From CAZYMF01 sp964648215 (GTDB lineage: Bacteria; Desulfobacterota; Binatia; HRBIN30; JACQVA1), in the NCBI GenBank assembly GCA_964648215.1, contig CAZYMF010000130.1, positions 1 through 13,505 on the forward strand: a stretch of 13,505 nucleotides of DNA. The letters run 5' to 3'. The stretch's first letter is position 1, and the number at the start of each line of letters is the position of its first letter. This document shows, one piece after another, positions 1-8,921 of the stretch. The notes under the pieces are model-generated. The model had not been told where the DNA came from. It was given only the letters and a program-made list of their open reading frames with translations, and made no database searches. A program made the position numbers and the translations under genes.

Positions 1-460
<460 letters not shown>

Positions 461-500
461 GCGATCCGCAAGCGCGGGCTCGACGTCGCTGGGTGAAGTC

Positions 501-1658
501 ATGGAGCTGAACCAGATTCTGCAACAGGCCGTCCAACAGGAAGCGTCGGACGTTCTGTTGAAGGTGGGCGCGCCGCCCGCCTTTCGCCTGCACGGAGACC
601 TGGTGCCGTTGCCGGGCGTCGAGGCGCTCTCGCACCAGGACCTGCAGCGGATGGCCGATGCCCTGCTCGACGACTTCCGCCGCCGCCGCTTCGAGACCGA
701 CATGCAGGCCGACCTGGCCTACGAGACCGCCGACCTCGGCCGCTTCCGCGTCAACATCTTCCGCCAGCGCGGCGTGCTCAGCATGGTGATCCGCGTCATC
801 CCCTCGCGCATCCGCAGCATCGGCGAGCTCAACCTGCCCCCGGTCGTGGAGCGTATCGCCGCCGAGCGCCGCGGCCTGGTGCTGGTGACCGGCACCACCG
901 GCAGCGGCAAGAGCACGACCCTGGCGGCCATCGTCGACCACATCAACCAGTCGCGCCCCTGCCACATCATCACCATCGAGGATCCCATCGAGTATGCCCA
1001 CCGCGACTGCCTCGCCTACATCAATCAGCGCGAGGTCGGCTACGACACCATCGACTTCGCCTCGGCACTCAAGGCCGCGTTGCGGCAGAACCCCGACGTC
1101 ATCCTGGTCGGCGAGATGCGCGATCTCGAGACCATCGAGACCGCCATCATGGCCGCGGAGACCGGCCACCTGGTGATGAGCACGCTGCACACCCTCGACG
1201 CGCCCGAGACCGTCACCCGCATCATCAGCGCCTTTCCCGAGCACCAGCGCGACCAGTCCCGGCTGATCCTCTCGAGCGTCATCAAGGGCATCATCAGCCA
1301 GCGCCTCATCCAGCGCTCCGACGGCCAGGGCATGGTGCCCGCGGTCGAGGTGATGGTGTCGAGCGCGCGCGTGCGGGAGTACGTCGCCGACAAGGTCAAG
1401 GCGCGCGACCTGCGCGAGGTCATCGCCCAGGGCCACACCTCCTACGGCATGCAGACCTTCGACCAGTCGCTGATGGCGCTCTACCGCAACGGTCTGATCA
1501 CCTACGACGAGGCGCTGCAGCACGCCAGCAACCCGGCCGATTTCGCCCTCAAGGTGCGCGGCATCGCCTCCACCAGCGACAACCGCTGGGACGACTTCGA
1601 CCAGGCCGCGAATCAACCCGATCCCAACAAGACCAAGATGGAGATCGAGCGGTTCTGA
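501..1658 (+). CDS. pilT: Type IV pilus retraction ATPase, PilT family
   Basis: This is a hexameric cytoplasmic ATPase of the secretion superfamily that powers type IV pilus retraction in twitching motility. The protein has 385 aa, somewhat longer than the roughly 345 aa of classical PilT. An N-terminal PAS-like domain (about 1-110) precedes the RecA-like core: Walker A GTTGSGKS at 131-138, Asp box TIEDPIEY at 158-165, Walker B DVILVGEMRD at 199-208 and His box HLVMSTLHT at 223-231. The C-terminal signature GMQTFDQSL (316-324) is present. The PilT motif AIRNLIRE is not recognisable; ARVREYVAD (289-297) stands in its place, so the protein could be a PilT paralogue or PilU-like. The tail after 350 (STSDNRWDDF) is an extension. 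No other pilus gene is nearby. The ATG at 501 follows recA by 40 bases and has only a weak ribosome-binding site (GTGAAG). Confidence 0.9.
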   Translation: MELNQILQQAVQQEASDVLLKVGAPPAFRLHGDLVPLPGVEALSHQDLQRMADALLDDFRRRRFETDMQADLAYETADLGRFRVNIFRQRGVLSMVIRVIPSRIRSIGELNLPPVVERIAAERRGLVLVTGTTGSGKSTTLAAIVDHINQSRPCHIITIEDPIEYAHRDCLAYINQREVGYDTIDFASALKAALRQNPDVILVGEMRDLETIETAIMAAETGHLVMSTLHTLDAPETVTRIISAFPEHQRDQSRLILSSVIKGIISQRLIQRSDGQGMVPAVEVMVSSARVREYVADKVKARDLREVIAQGHTSYGMQTFDQSLMALYRNGLITYDEALQHASNPADFALKVRGIASTSDNRWDDFDQAANQPDPNKTKMEIERF

Positions 1659-1670
1659 AGATCGGGGTTT

Positions 1671-1691
1671 GGGTGCCGGGTGTCGGGTGCC
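1671..1691. repeat. Heptamer tandem repeat, three copies of GGGTGYC
   Basis: Directly after the pilT stop are three head-to-tail 7-bp units: GGGTGCC, GGGTGTC, GGGTGCC. A related GGGGTTT precedes them. The array is the left part of the 106-nt gap between pilT and alaS. No function is visible. It resembles the short heptamer arrays scattered between genes in many high-GC genomes and has the same period as the arrays at 5474-5501 and 10185-10292. Confidence 0.7.
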
Positions 1692-1764
1692 GGAGCATCT
1701 TTCTCCGTCGCGAACGGCCAACCCGTCCTTCGCCATTGGCTCTAATCCCTGCTAGGTTCCGAGC

Positions 1765-4388
1765 ATGACCGGCGCGCAGATTCGCAGCGCATTTCTGGAT
1801 TTCTTCCGCGAGCGCGGCCACGAGGTGGTGCGCAGCTCCTCGCTCGTTCCCGAGAAGGACCCGACCCTCCTCTTCACCAACGCCGGCATGGTGCAGTTCA
1901 AGGACGTCTTTCTCGGCAACGAGACCCGCACCTGCCTGCGCGCCGCCAGCGCCCAGCGCTGCCTGCGCCTGAGCGGCAAGCACAACGACCTCGACGAGGT
2001 CGGCCGCGACACCTACCACCACACCCTGTTCGAGATGCTCGGCAACTGGTCGTTCGGCGACTACTACAAGCGCGAGGCCATCGGCTGGGCGTGGGAGCTG
2101 CTCACCAAGGAGTGGCAACTGCCCAAGGAGCGGCTCTACGCCACCGTCTTCACCAACGACGACGAGGCCGAGAAGCTCTGGCGCAGCGAGACCGACATCG
2201 GCCGCGACCGCATCCTGCGCTTCGGCGAGAAGGACAACTTCTGGGAGATGGGCGAGACCGGACCGTGCGGGCCGTGCTCCGAAATCCATCTCGACCGCGG
2301 CGCCGCCGCCTGCGATCGCCAGCACGTCAAGGGCCATCACTGCGCCGTCAACACCGGCTGCGCCCGCTACATCGAGCTGTGGAACCTGGTCTTCATCCAG
2401 TACAACCGCCAGACCGGCGGCGAGCTCGAGGAGCTGCGCGCCAAGCACGTCGACACCGGCATGGGCCTCGAGCGCATCGCCGCGGTGCTCCAGGGCGTGC
2501 TGTCCAACTACGACACCGACCTGCTGCGCAACCTGATTCGCTTCACCGAGGAGCACGCGCGCAAGCCGTACGGCAAGAACGAGGCCGACGACCTCGCCTT
2601 CCGCGTCATCGCCGACCACTCGCGCGCCCTCAGCTTCATGATCGCCGACGGCGTGGTGCCCGGAAACGAGGGGCGCGGCTACGTGCTGCGGCGCATCCTG
2701 CGGCGCGCCGCGCGGCACGCGCGCCATCTCGGCTTCACCGAACCCTTCCTCTGGCACGCCGCCAAGGCCGTCGCCGAGACCATGGGAGCGGCCTACCCCG
2801 AGCTGGTCGAGCGCCACGGCTACATCGAGGAGGTGATTCGCACCGAGGAGGAGCGCTTCGCCGAGACCCTCGACAAGGGCCTCGCCCTGCTCGAGCAGGA
2901 GCGCGCCAAGCTGCGCCAGGGACGCGACGGCGTGCTGCCGGGCGACGTCGCCTTCCGGCTCTACGACACCTACGGCTTTCCCTTCGACATGACCGAGGAC
3001 ATTCTGCGCGAAGAAGGGATCACCGTCGACCGCGAGGGCTTCGACCGCAGCATGGACGAGCAGCGCCGGCGCGGGCGCGAGGCGCGCAAGGCGGGTGCCG
3101 AGGCGGCGGTGACGCACGGCGCCTACCTGACGCGTTTCCTCGGCGACCGCGCCGACGAGGCCGAGTCGGAGATTCTCGCCCTCTACCGCGGCGGCGAAGA
3201 GCACGCCGAGGTGCGCGCCGGTGACGAGGTGCAGGTGATCACCGCGGAGACACCCTTCTACGGCGAGTCGGGCGGGCAGGTCGGCGATCGCGGGCAGATC
3301 GAGGCCGAGGACGGCGGCCTGATCGAGGTAGCGGACACGCAGAAGCCCCGCGGCGATCTCATCGTTCACGTCGGCACCGTTCGCCGCGGCGCCTTCCGCC
3401 GCGGCCAGCGCGTGCGCCTGCGCCTCGATCGCGACTGGCGCGAGGCCGCGCGCCTCAATCACTCCGCCACCCACATCCTGCACGCCGTCCTGCGCGAGCG
3501 GCTGGGAACGCACGTGCGCCAGGCGGGCTCGCGGGTGGCGCCCGACCGGCTGCGCTTCGACTTCACCCACCCCAACGCCATCGACGACAAGACCCTGGCG
3601 GCGATCGAGGCGGAGTCCAACGCCCACGTCCGCGAGAACGCCCCCGTCGTCACCGAGGAGATGGCGTACGACGAGGCGATCAAGCGCGGCGCGCTCGCCT
3701 TCTTCGGCGACAAGTACGGCGACCGCGTGCGCGTGGTGAAGATGGGCGACTTCTCCGTCGAGCTGTGCGGCGGCACGCACGTGCAGCGCACCGGCGACAT
3801 CGGCGTGTTCAAGATCCGCGGCGAGGCCGGTGTCGCCGCCGGGGTGCGCCGGGTCGAGGCGATGACCGGCGCCGGCGCCCTGGCCGCGATCCGCGAGCGC
3901 GAGCTCACCCTGCGCCAGCTCGGCGAGCTGGTGAAGGGCAACGAGAACGAGGTGGCCGAGAAGGTCGAGCGCCTGCTCGCCCAGCAGCGCGAGCTCGAGC
4001 GCGAGCTGCAGCAGCTGCGCGGGCAGCTCGCCGGCTCGCAGAGCCAGGACCTGATCTCGCGGGCCTTCACCGGCCGCGACGGTTTCCAGGTGGTCACGGC
4101 CGAGGTCGACGGCATCGATGCCAAGAGTCTGCTGGAGATGGCCGACGCCCTGCGCGAGCGCCTCGGCAGCGGGGTCGTCGTTCTCGCCAGCGGCGCCGGG
4201 GATCGCGTCAGCCTGCTGGCCGCGGTGACCAAGGACCTCGCCCAGCGCGTCCACGCCGGCAAGATCATCGGCCAGATCGCGCCCATCGTCGGCGGCCGCG
4301 GCGGCGGCCGGCCGGAGCTGGCGCAGGCCGGCGGCAAGGATGCGTCCAGGATCGGCGAGGCGCTGCGGGCCGCGCGCGCTCTGTTCGA

Positions 4389-4392
<4 letters not shown>
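1765..4392 (+). CDS. alaS: Alanyl-tRNA synthetase
   Basis: This class II synthetase charges tRNA-Ala with alanine and edits Ser/Gly mischarging. At 875 aa it is full length. The catalytic core starts with a typical N-terminus (IRSAFLDFFRERGHEVV, then LLFTNAGMVQFKDVFLG) and includes GNWSFGDYYKREAI from residue 93. The editing domain carries the zinc ligands HSATH (566-570) and CGGTH (668-672). A coiled coil (about 730-770) leads to the C-terminal DHHA1 domain with GGRGGGRPELAQAGG from about 843. After GPCGPCSEIH the core has a Cys/His-bearing insert (CDRQHVKGHHCAVNTGC), a variant known in several deep bacterial groups. The ATG at 1765 begins the conserved N-terminus, with only AGG about 10 bases upstream. 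Its last bases overlap the phoH start as ATGA, implying coupling. Confidence 0.98.
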
Positions 4393-5441
<1,049 letters not shown>

Positions 5442-5473
5442 GCGGCTCCGTGCACGCGGCTGGGCCCTTCGCG

Positions 5474-5501
5474 GTTTCCCGTTCCCGGCTCCCTGCTTCC
5501 A
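5474..5501. repeat. Degenerate heptamer tandem repeat (GYTYCCN type)
   Basis: About 30 bases after the phoH stop, four 7-bp units follow each other: GTTTCCC, GTTCCCG, GCTCCCT, GCTTCCA. They are imperfect but keep the period. It is the second of three intergenic arrays with a 7-bp period in this window. No role is visible. Confidence 0.5.
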
Positions 5502-5534
5502 AAGTCTCCTGGGTAATGGTCGCACCCGCGATAT

Positions 5535-5644
5535 CGTCATTCCCGCAATCTTCTGGCGGGAATCCATGCGCGGAGCGTTGTGCGGACAGCGGCGACGCGG
5601 CCATCATCCGGATGGATCCCGGCCTGAGGACTGCCGGGATGACG
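5535..5644. repeat. 110-bp MITE-like palindromic intergenic element
   Basis: The element starts CGTCATTCCCGC and ends GCCGGGATGACG, so its outer ends are inverted repeats. Each end is itself a hairpin. On the left, TTCCCGC (5540-5546) pairs with GCGGGAA (5556-5562). On the right, CCCGGC (5618-5623) pairs with GCCGGG (5633-5638). The inner edges GGAATCCAT and ATGGATCC are also inverted to each other. This layout (CGTCATTCCCGC ... GGGATGACG) is that of a widespread family of short non-coding repeats in proteobacterial intergenic regions, recalled rather than searched. It has no reading frame of its own. It fills the gap between phoH and ybeY and may carry a processing or termination signal. Confidence 0.75.
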
Positions 5645-5715
5645 GACAAGGAAGGGCGGGAGCCTAGGGTCCTTTGGCTCGGCCGTGCCATTTCATCTGA
5701 CGCGACGGGCGTGAC

Positions 5716-6153
5716 ATGCCCGTAGCCGTCCTCTCCCGCCGCCGCTCGCGCGGCGTCCGCGCCACCGCCGCCCGCCGCCGCGCGGCGCGGCTCCTGCGAC
5801 TTCTCGGCGAGACGCGCGCCGAGCTGACGGTCTCGCTCGTCGGCGACGGCGAGATGCAGCGGCTGAACGCCGCCTACCGCGGCAACGACCGCCCCACCGA
5901 CGTGCTCGCCTTCGCCATGCGCGAGGGCAAGCGAGCCGAAGGGGACGAGGGCACGCTGGGCGACGTCGTCATCTCGCTCGACACCGCGCAACGCCAGGCC
6001 GCAAGCCGCGGCCATTCCGTCGACGAGGAGGTGACCACGCTGCTGATCCACGGCATCCTGCACCTGCTCGGCTACGACCACGAGCGCTCGCCGGCCGAGG
6101 CCCGCCGCATGAAAAAGAAGGAGCGCGAGTTGCACGCGGCCCTGCCGCGCTGA
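5716..6153 (+). CDS. ybeY: Endoribonuclease YbeY (rRNA maturation factor)
   Basis: YbeY is a metal-dependent single-strand endoribonuclease needed for 16S rRNA 3'-end maturation and late 70S ribosome quality control. The 145-aa protein is slightly short for the family but complete. It has the strand motif TDVLAF (61-66), GDVVIS (82-87) and the metal site HGILHLLGYDH (112-122), whose three histidines H112, H116 and H122 bind zinc. The arginine-rich first 25 residues may contact RNA. ATG 5716 lacks a good ribosome-binding site. An alternative start further in would remove part of the first strand, so I keep 5716. It follows phoH by 274 bases that hold only repeats. The membrane HD-hydrolase gene that often sits between phoH and ybeY is absent. 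Confidence 0.95.
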   Translation: MPVAVLSRRRSRGVRATAARRRAARLLRLLGETRAELTVSLVGDGEMQRLNAAYRGNDRPTDVLAFAMREGKRAEGDEGTLGDVVISLDTAQRQAASRGHSVDEEVTTLLIHGILHLLGYDHERSPAEARRMKKKERELHAALPR

Positions 6154-6183
6154 GCCGGGGGAGGAAACCCGCGCACCCGGGCT
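6153..6183. terminator. Possible hairpin between convergent genes
   Basis: The 42-nt gap between ybeY and the convergent regulator gene contains AGCCGGGG (6153-6160) and CCCGGGCT (6176-6183), which pair with one mismatch around a 15-nt loop. No T-tract follows on either strand, so this is at best a weak bidirectional terminator. Confidence 0.25.
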
Positions 6184-6195
6184 CGGGCCAGAGGC

Positions 6196-7194
6196 TCACG
6201 TTGCGCGCGCGCGCGCGACCATGAACGCCACCGCTTCGTTCATGCCCACCGGCTCCAGCGTCACCTCGGGGTGGCGTCGGGCGAAGACCCGGAAAATCTC
6301 GTCGCAGAATCCCTGCCCGACCACCTCGACACCGGAGAAATCGAGCGCCGCGTGGGTGAACTTCGGCAGGCCCTCGACCACTCTCCGGGCCTCCGACCGG
6401 GACATCAGCGAGGACCCGAGCATCCCCAGCCGGATCGTGGTGCGCGTCCGGGTGAAGCGCAGGGTCTCGGGGTCCGTGTGGGCGCGAAACACGTCTTCCA
6501 GTCGCGGCGTGCGCCCACCCACGATCGTCAGCACGACCTGCGTGCCCCGTCGCACGGTGCTGGGTGCCACCGCGCTGTCGCCAACCAGGTTGTCCACGAT
6601 CCAGGCCACCTGCTGGCTCTCGAGGCGAAACCGGGACACCGCCTTCGAGGAGAAGAAGAGTCCCTCGCCGCTGTGCCGGGACGGATCGCTCGTGAGCTTG
6701 CCCTTTTCGAGCTGCACGATGGCCTGCTGGGGGGAGGCGATGTGGAAATCCTCGCACACCCGGCGGAACACCCCGACGCCGTCGTCGCGTATCGTGGTCA
6801 CTGTCGTCGAGGAGGCCTCGAAGGCGACCGTAACTTCGAGCGATCGGCCGCGCGAGTGCTCGATGGCGTTGTTGATCACCTCGGTGGCCGCGTACTGGAG
6901 ACTGCGTGCGTCGTCGGGGCCGAGCGGGCGGATCCTGGCCATCTCCGCGGACAGCCGCTCCCAGACGCGGCCTTCCTCGAGGCCGGCGAGCCGAAAGCGG
7001 TGACGCAACCGCCGCAGCCGGTAGCGAGCGACGGGTCCTCGCCCCTGTCGTTCGAGGACGCCGCTGACGACCAGGGCCCGGAGGAGGCGATGGCTGGTCG
7101 CCGGCGAGACCCGCAGTGCGCGCACGACGTCCCGGTTGGCCACCTCGCCCAGACGCGCGACCAGCGCCCGCACCTTGTCGCCCGAATCGACCAT
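6196..7194 (-). CDS. Regulator with winged HTH, HATPase (anti-sigma-kinase-like) and STAS-like DUF4325 domains
   Basis: This is a 332-aa soluble protein in three parts. Residues about 15-60 form a winged helix-turn-helix (RDVVRALRVSPATSHRLLRAL, then a wing GRGPVARYRL). Residues about 85-225 are a GHKL ATPase domain with N-box EVINNAIEHS (105-114), G1 DDGVG (137-141) and G2 SGEGLFFSSK (175-184). Residues about 250-325 match the STAS-like DUF4325 family (LGMLGSSLMSRSEARRVV, then HAALDFSGVEVVGQGFCDEIF). There is no HisKA dimerisation domain, no phospho-accepting histidine motif, no receiver, no signal peptide and no membrane segment. It therefore does not look like a two-component kinase. It combines the elements of partner switching (kinase and STAS) with DNA binding in one chain. 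I chose ATG 7194 over an in-frame TTG at 7212 because TATAAT lies between them. Target genes and signal cannot be told from sequence. Confidence 0.85.
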   Translation of the reverse strand: MVDSGDKVRALVARLGEVANRDVVRALRVSPATSHRLLRALVVSGVLERQGRGPVARYRLRRLRHRFRLAGLEEGRVWERLSAEMARIRPLGPDDARSLQYAATEVINNAIEHSRGRSLEVTVAFEASSTTVTTIRDDGVGVFRRVCEDFHIASPQQAIVQLEKGKLTSDPSRHSGEGLFFSSKAVSRFRLESQQVAWIVDNLVGDSAVAPSTVRRGTQVVLTIVGGRTPRLEDVFRAHTDPETLRFTRTRTTIRLGMLGSSLMSRSEARRVVEGLPKFTHAALDFSGVEVVGQGFCDEIFRVFARRHPEVTLEPVGMNEAVAFMVARARAT

Positions 7195-7200
7195 GATGCG

Positions 7201-7229
7201 ATTATACGCCAATCACCTCATCTCGTCGA
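7201..7229 (-). promoter_or_regulatory. Sigma70-type promoter of the HTH-HATPase-STAS gene, predicting a leaderless mRNA
   Basis: On the minus strand a perfect -10 TATAAT (7206-7201) lies 17 bp after TCGACG (7229-7224), a 4/6 match to TTGACA. Only six bases (CGCATC) separate TATAAT from the ATG at 7194. Transcription should thus begin at or next to the start codon, leaving no room for a Shine-Dalgarno site. It is an AT-rich island in a very GC-rich region. Confidence 0.75.
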
Positions 7230-7235
7230 GGTGAT
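7212..7235. promoter_or_regulatory. Inverted-repeat operator over the promoter spacer and -35
   Basis: ATCACCTC (7212-7219) and GAGGTGAT (7228-7235) are perfect 8-bp inverted repeats separated by 8 bp. They cover the -35 and much of the spacer of the promoter above, so a bound protein would block RNA polymerase. The downstream gene encodes a winged HTH protein, making autorepression the simplest reading. This is inferred from position and symmetry. Confidence 0.6.
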
Positions 7236-7239
7236 AATT

Positions 7240-7252
7240 TGAGGTCGCCTCA
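7240..7252. promoter_or_regulatory. Second short palindrome with the same half-site core
   Basis: TGAGG TCG CCTCA is a 5+5 bp inverted repeat lying 4 bp upstream (on the minus strand) of the larger operator. It reuses the GAGG/CCTC core of that operator and may be an auxiliary site for the same regulator. Confidence 0.4.
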
Positions 7253-7294
7253 CGAAGAGCGGCGCTTCTCGTGCGCGATCGAGACCAACGCCTT

Positions 7295-7328
7295 GCGGGT
7301 ACCGGTACGCCGCGGCCGTCGTACCCGC
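7295..7328. terminator. Stem-loop after the phaR-like gene
   Basis: GCGGGTAC (7295-7302) and GTACCCGC (7321-7328) pair perfectly over 8 bp with an 18-nt loop, about 40 bases past the phaR stop in the minus direction. No T-tract is visible, so it is either a weak terminator or an unrelated palindrome. The rest of the 174-nt gap between the two minus-strand genes shows no reading frame worth calling. Confidence 0.3.
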
Positions 7329-7368
7329 GTGAGAGCACGACGGCGGATGCCGGCTGGACAAGCCCGCG

Positions 7369-7959
7369 TCACGACGACCGTCGCTTGGTGTTCCGCTTCG
7401 CCGGCGGCCGGCGCTTGAGGCGGGCGAGCTGCTGCTCGAGGCGCTTGACGCTGCGCTCGAGGCGGACGATCTCGCGCTGGATGGCGGGGTGGCCGGCGAT
7501 GCGGTCGACCGACTCGCGCACCTGGGCGTCGATACGTTTCTGCAGCTGGTCGAGCTGCTTCTGCGGCTGCTCGAGGAAATCGCCGATGAGGGTGTGGCCG
7601 CTCTTGTCGCGCCCGCTGCGCACGAGCTGGTGCATGCTCTTCTCGGCGAGCTCGCGCGCGTTGTCGAACGCCTCGCGCCCGCGCTCGACCCCGTCCATCA
7701 GATCCTGCAGCGCCTCGCCGCCCTGGTGGATGATCCAGCGCAGCACCGGCAGCGACAGCAGCCCGCTCTTGCGCTTCTCCTCCTCGAAGATGATCTGGGC
7801 AAAGGTCACCGCGGTGAGGTCCTCGCCGGTGTCGTTGTCGATCACCCGCAGATCCTGGCCCTGGCGCACCAGCTCGGCGATGCCGTCGAGCGTGATGTAG
7901 GCGCTGGCCTTGGTGTCGTAGAGCTTGCGGTTGCCGTAGCGCTTGATCAGATGTGCCAT
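7369..7959 (-). CDS. phaR: PhaR-type polyhydroxyalkanoate synthesis regulator
   Basis: PhaR proteins bind DNA and polyhydroxyalkanoate granules and repress phasin and related genes when polymer is absent. The 196-aa protein starts with the hallmark PHB accumulation regulatory DNA-binding domain (residues 3-63): LIKRYGNRKLYDTKASAYITLDGIA, then IDNDTGEDLTAVTFAQIIFEEEK. The middle (64-120) is helical. Residues about 125-180 form a heptad-patterned coiled coil (QPQKQLDQLQKRIDAQV and REIVRLERSVKRLEQQLARL). The tail is lysine/arginine-rich. ATG 7959 gives the canonical MxxLIKRYGNRKLYDT start and has AGGA about 13 bases upstream. An in-frame ATG at 7989 would add ten atypical residues. No phasin or PHA synthase lies in the window, so its target is elsewhere. 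It is divergent from the amidase gene. Confidence 0.88.
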   Translation of the reverse strand: MAHLIKRYGNRKLYDTKASAYITLDGIAELVRQGQDLRVIDNDTGEDLTAVTFAQIIFEEEKRKSGLLSLPVLRWIIHQGGEALQDLMDGVERGREAFDNARELAEKSMHQLVRSGRDKSGHTLIGDFLEQPQKQLDQLQKRIDAQVRESVDRIAGHPAIQREIVRLERSVKRLEQQLARLKRRPPAKRNTKRRSS

Positions 7960-8060
7960 GGGAAATCTTTGATCCTGCGCCGTTACCATAGCGTTGCCGC
8001 GGGCCGCAAGGAAACGGTGGCGGGGAGCGGTCCCGGTAGACGAACGGGATGTTGACTCCC

Positions 8061-8091
8061 TAGGTTGGCTTGGTAGCTTCGAGCCACCCTA
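8061..8091. promoter_or_regulatory. Inverted repeat just upstream of the amidase start
   Basis: TAGGTTGGCT (8061-8070) and AGCCACCCTA (8082-8091) are inverted 10-bp arms with one mismatch and an 11-nt spacer, ending two bases before the ATG at 8094. A TTGACT (8052-8057) precedes it but no convincing -10 follows. It could be an operator or a 5' leader hairpin; I cannot distinguish these. Confidence 0.4.
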
Positions 8092-8093
8092 CG

Positions 8094-8921
8094 ATGAGCG
8101 CCACCCCGATGCGCCGATTCCTCGCTGCCGCCGTGCAGCTTTGCGCCGGCTCCGATAAGGCTGCCAATCTCGACAAGGCGGAGAGCTTCGTGCGCGCGGC
8201 GGCCGGCCGCGGCGCCGCCCTCGTGGCCCTGCCCGAGGTGTTCCTGTGGCGCGGCCCGCGGGCGCAGGAGATCGAAGCGGCCGAGCCCATTCCCGGACCG
8301 GCGACGGCGCGCCTGGCGTCCCTGGCGCGCGAGCTGCGCATCCACCTGCTCGGCGGATCGATCCTCGAACGGGTGCCCGGCGCGGCCAAGGCGTTCAACA
8401 CGAGCTGTCTGTTCGATCCCGACGGCGCGCTCATCGCCCGCTACCGCAAGGCGCACCTGTTCGACGTCGACATCCCCGGCCACGTCACCATCCGCGAGTC
8501 CGACACCCGCCAGAGCGGCGCGGAGCTGGTCAGCGCCGACACCGCGCTCGGCCGCATCGGCCTCAGCGTCTGCTACGACCTGCGTTTTCCCGAGCTCTAC
8601 CGTCACCTGATGCGCGGCGGCGCGCAGATCGTCACTCTGCCCTCGGCCTTTACCTTTCCCACCGGCGCCGCGCACTGGGAGATCCTGATCCGCGCCCGCG
8701 CCATCGAGAACCAGGTCTACGTCATCGCCCCCGACCAGATCGGCCGCACCCCCTCGGGCGTCAACGACTTCGGCAACACGCTGATCGTCGATCCCTGGGG
8801 CAAGCCGCTCGCCCGCGCCGCCGACCGCGAGTGCGTGATCATGGCCGAGATCGATCTCGACTACCTCGACCGCGTCCGCCAGGAGCTGCCGTGCCTCGCT
8901 CACGCCAAGTTCGCGCCGTGA
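8094..8921 (+). CDS. Carbon-nitrogen hydrolase, NIT1-type amidase (probable deaminated glutathione amidase)
   Basis: This nitrilase-superfamily enzyme hydrolyses a C-N amide bond. The closest-looking group is NIT1/YbeM, which repairs deaminated glutathione produced by transaminase side reactions. The protein has 275 aa, a usual length. The catalytic triad is visible: E48 in ALPEVFLW, K119 in RYRKAHLFDVD and C160 in GLSVCYDLRFPELYR. The motif TLPSAFTFPTGAAHWEILIRARAIENQVYV (split around residues 181-210) is also typical of NIT1. There is no signal peptide, so it is cytoplasmic. ATG 8094 and ATG 8109 are both possible starts, since the conserved fold begins at about residue 8 (RFLAAAVQL); neither has a clear Shine-Dalgarno. 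Its 3' end overlaps moeA, so the two are probably one transcript. The substrate is inferred from motif similarity only. Confidence 0.88.
   Translation: MSATPMRRFLAAAVQLCAGSDKAANLDKAESFVRAAAGRGAALVALPEVFLWRGPRAQEIEAAEPIPGPATARLASLARELRIHLLGGSILERVPGAAKAFNTSCLFDPDGALIARYRKAHLFDVDIPGHVTIRESDTRQSGAELVSADTALGRIGLSVCYDLRFPELYRHLMRGGAQIVTLPSAFTFPTGAAHWEILIRARAIENQVYVIAPDQIGRTPSGVNDFGNTLIVDPWGKPLARAADRECVIMAEIDLDYLDRVRQELPCLAHAKFAP
8881..8885 (+). promoter_or_regulatory. Ribosome-binding site for moeA inside the amidase gene
   Basis: AGGAG lies five bases before GTG 8891, inside the last codons of the amidase gene. It is one of the few good Shine-Dalgarno matches in the window and is the reason for choosing this moeA start. 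Confidence 0.5.

Noticed and set aside
1730..1758. Possible alaS promoter TCGCCA-N17-TAGGTT with the same six-base distance to the ATG as the regulator promoter
   Set aside because: The -10 matches the consensus at only three of six positions, and the upstream recA-pilT transcript may simply continue. Not enough to call.
1549..4254. A 901-codon open frame on the minus strand across alaS
   Set aside because: It is antisense to a complete alaS. Its translation is Ala/Gly/Val/Asp-rich low complexity with no domain motifs, as expected of a high-GC shadow frame.
5535..5644. CRISPR-like or riboswitch reading of the palindromic block before ybeY
   Set aside because: There is no repeated spacer structure and no known riboswitch core. 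The ends fit a MITE-like repeat better.
6202..6215. Alternating TG(CG)n run at the 3' end of the HTH-HATPase-STAS gene, a possible Z-DNA or slippage site
   Set aside because: It encodes the protein's ordinary C-terminal ARARAT. A 14-nt GC alternation is unremarkable at this base composition.
7243..7368. Possible small gene between phaR and the HTH-HATPase-STAS gene
   Set aside because: No frame here has a start with a ribosome-binding site, and the only overlapping open frames are antisense shadows of phaR.
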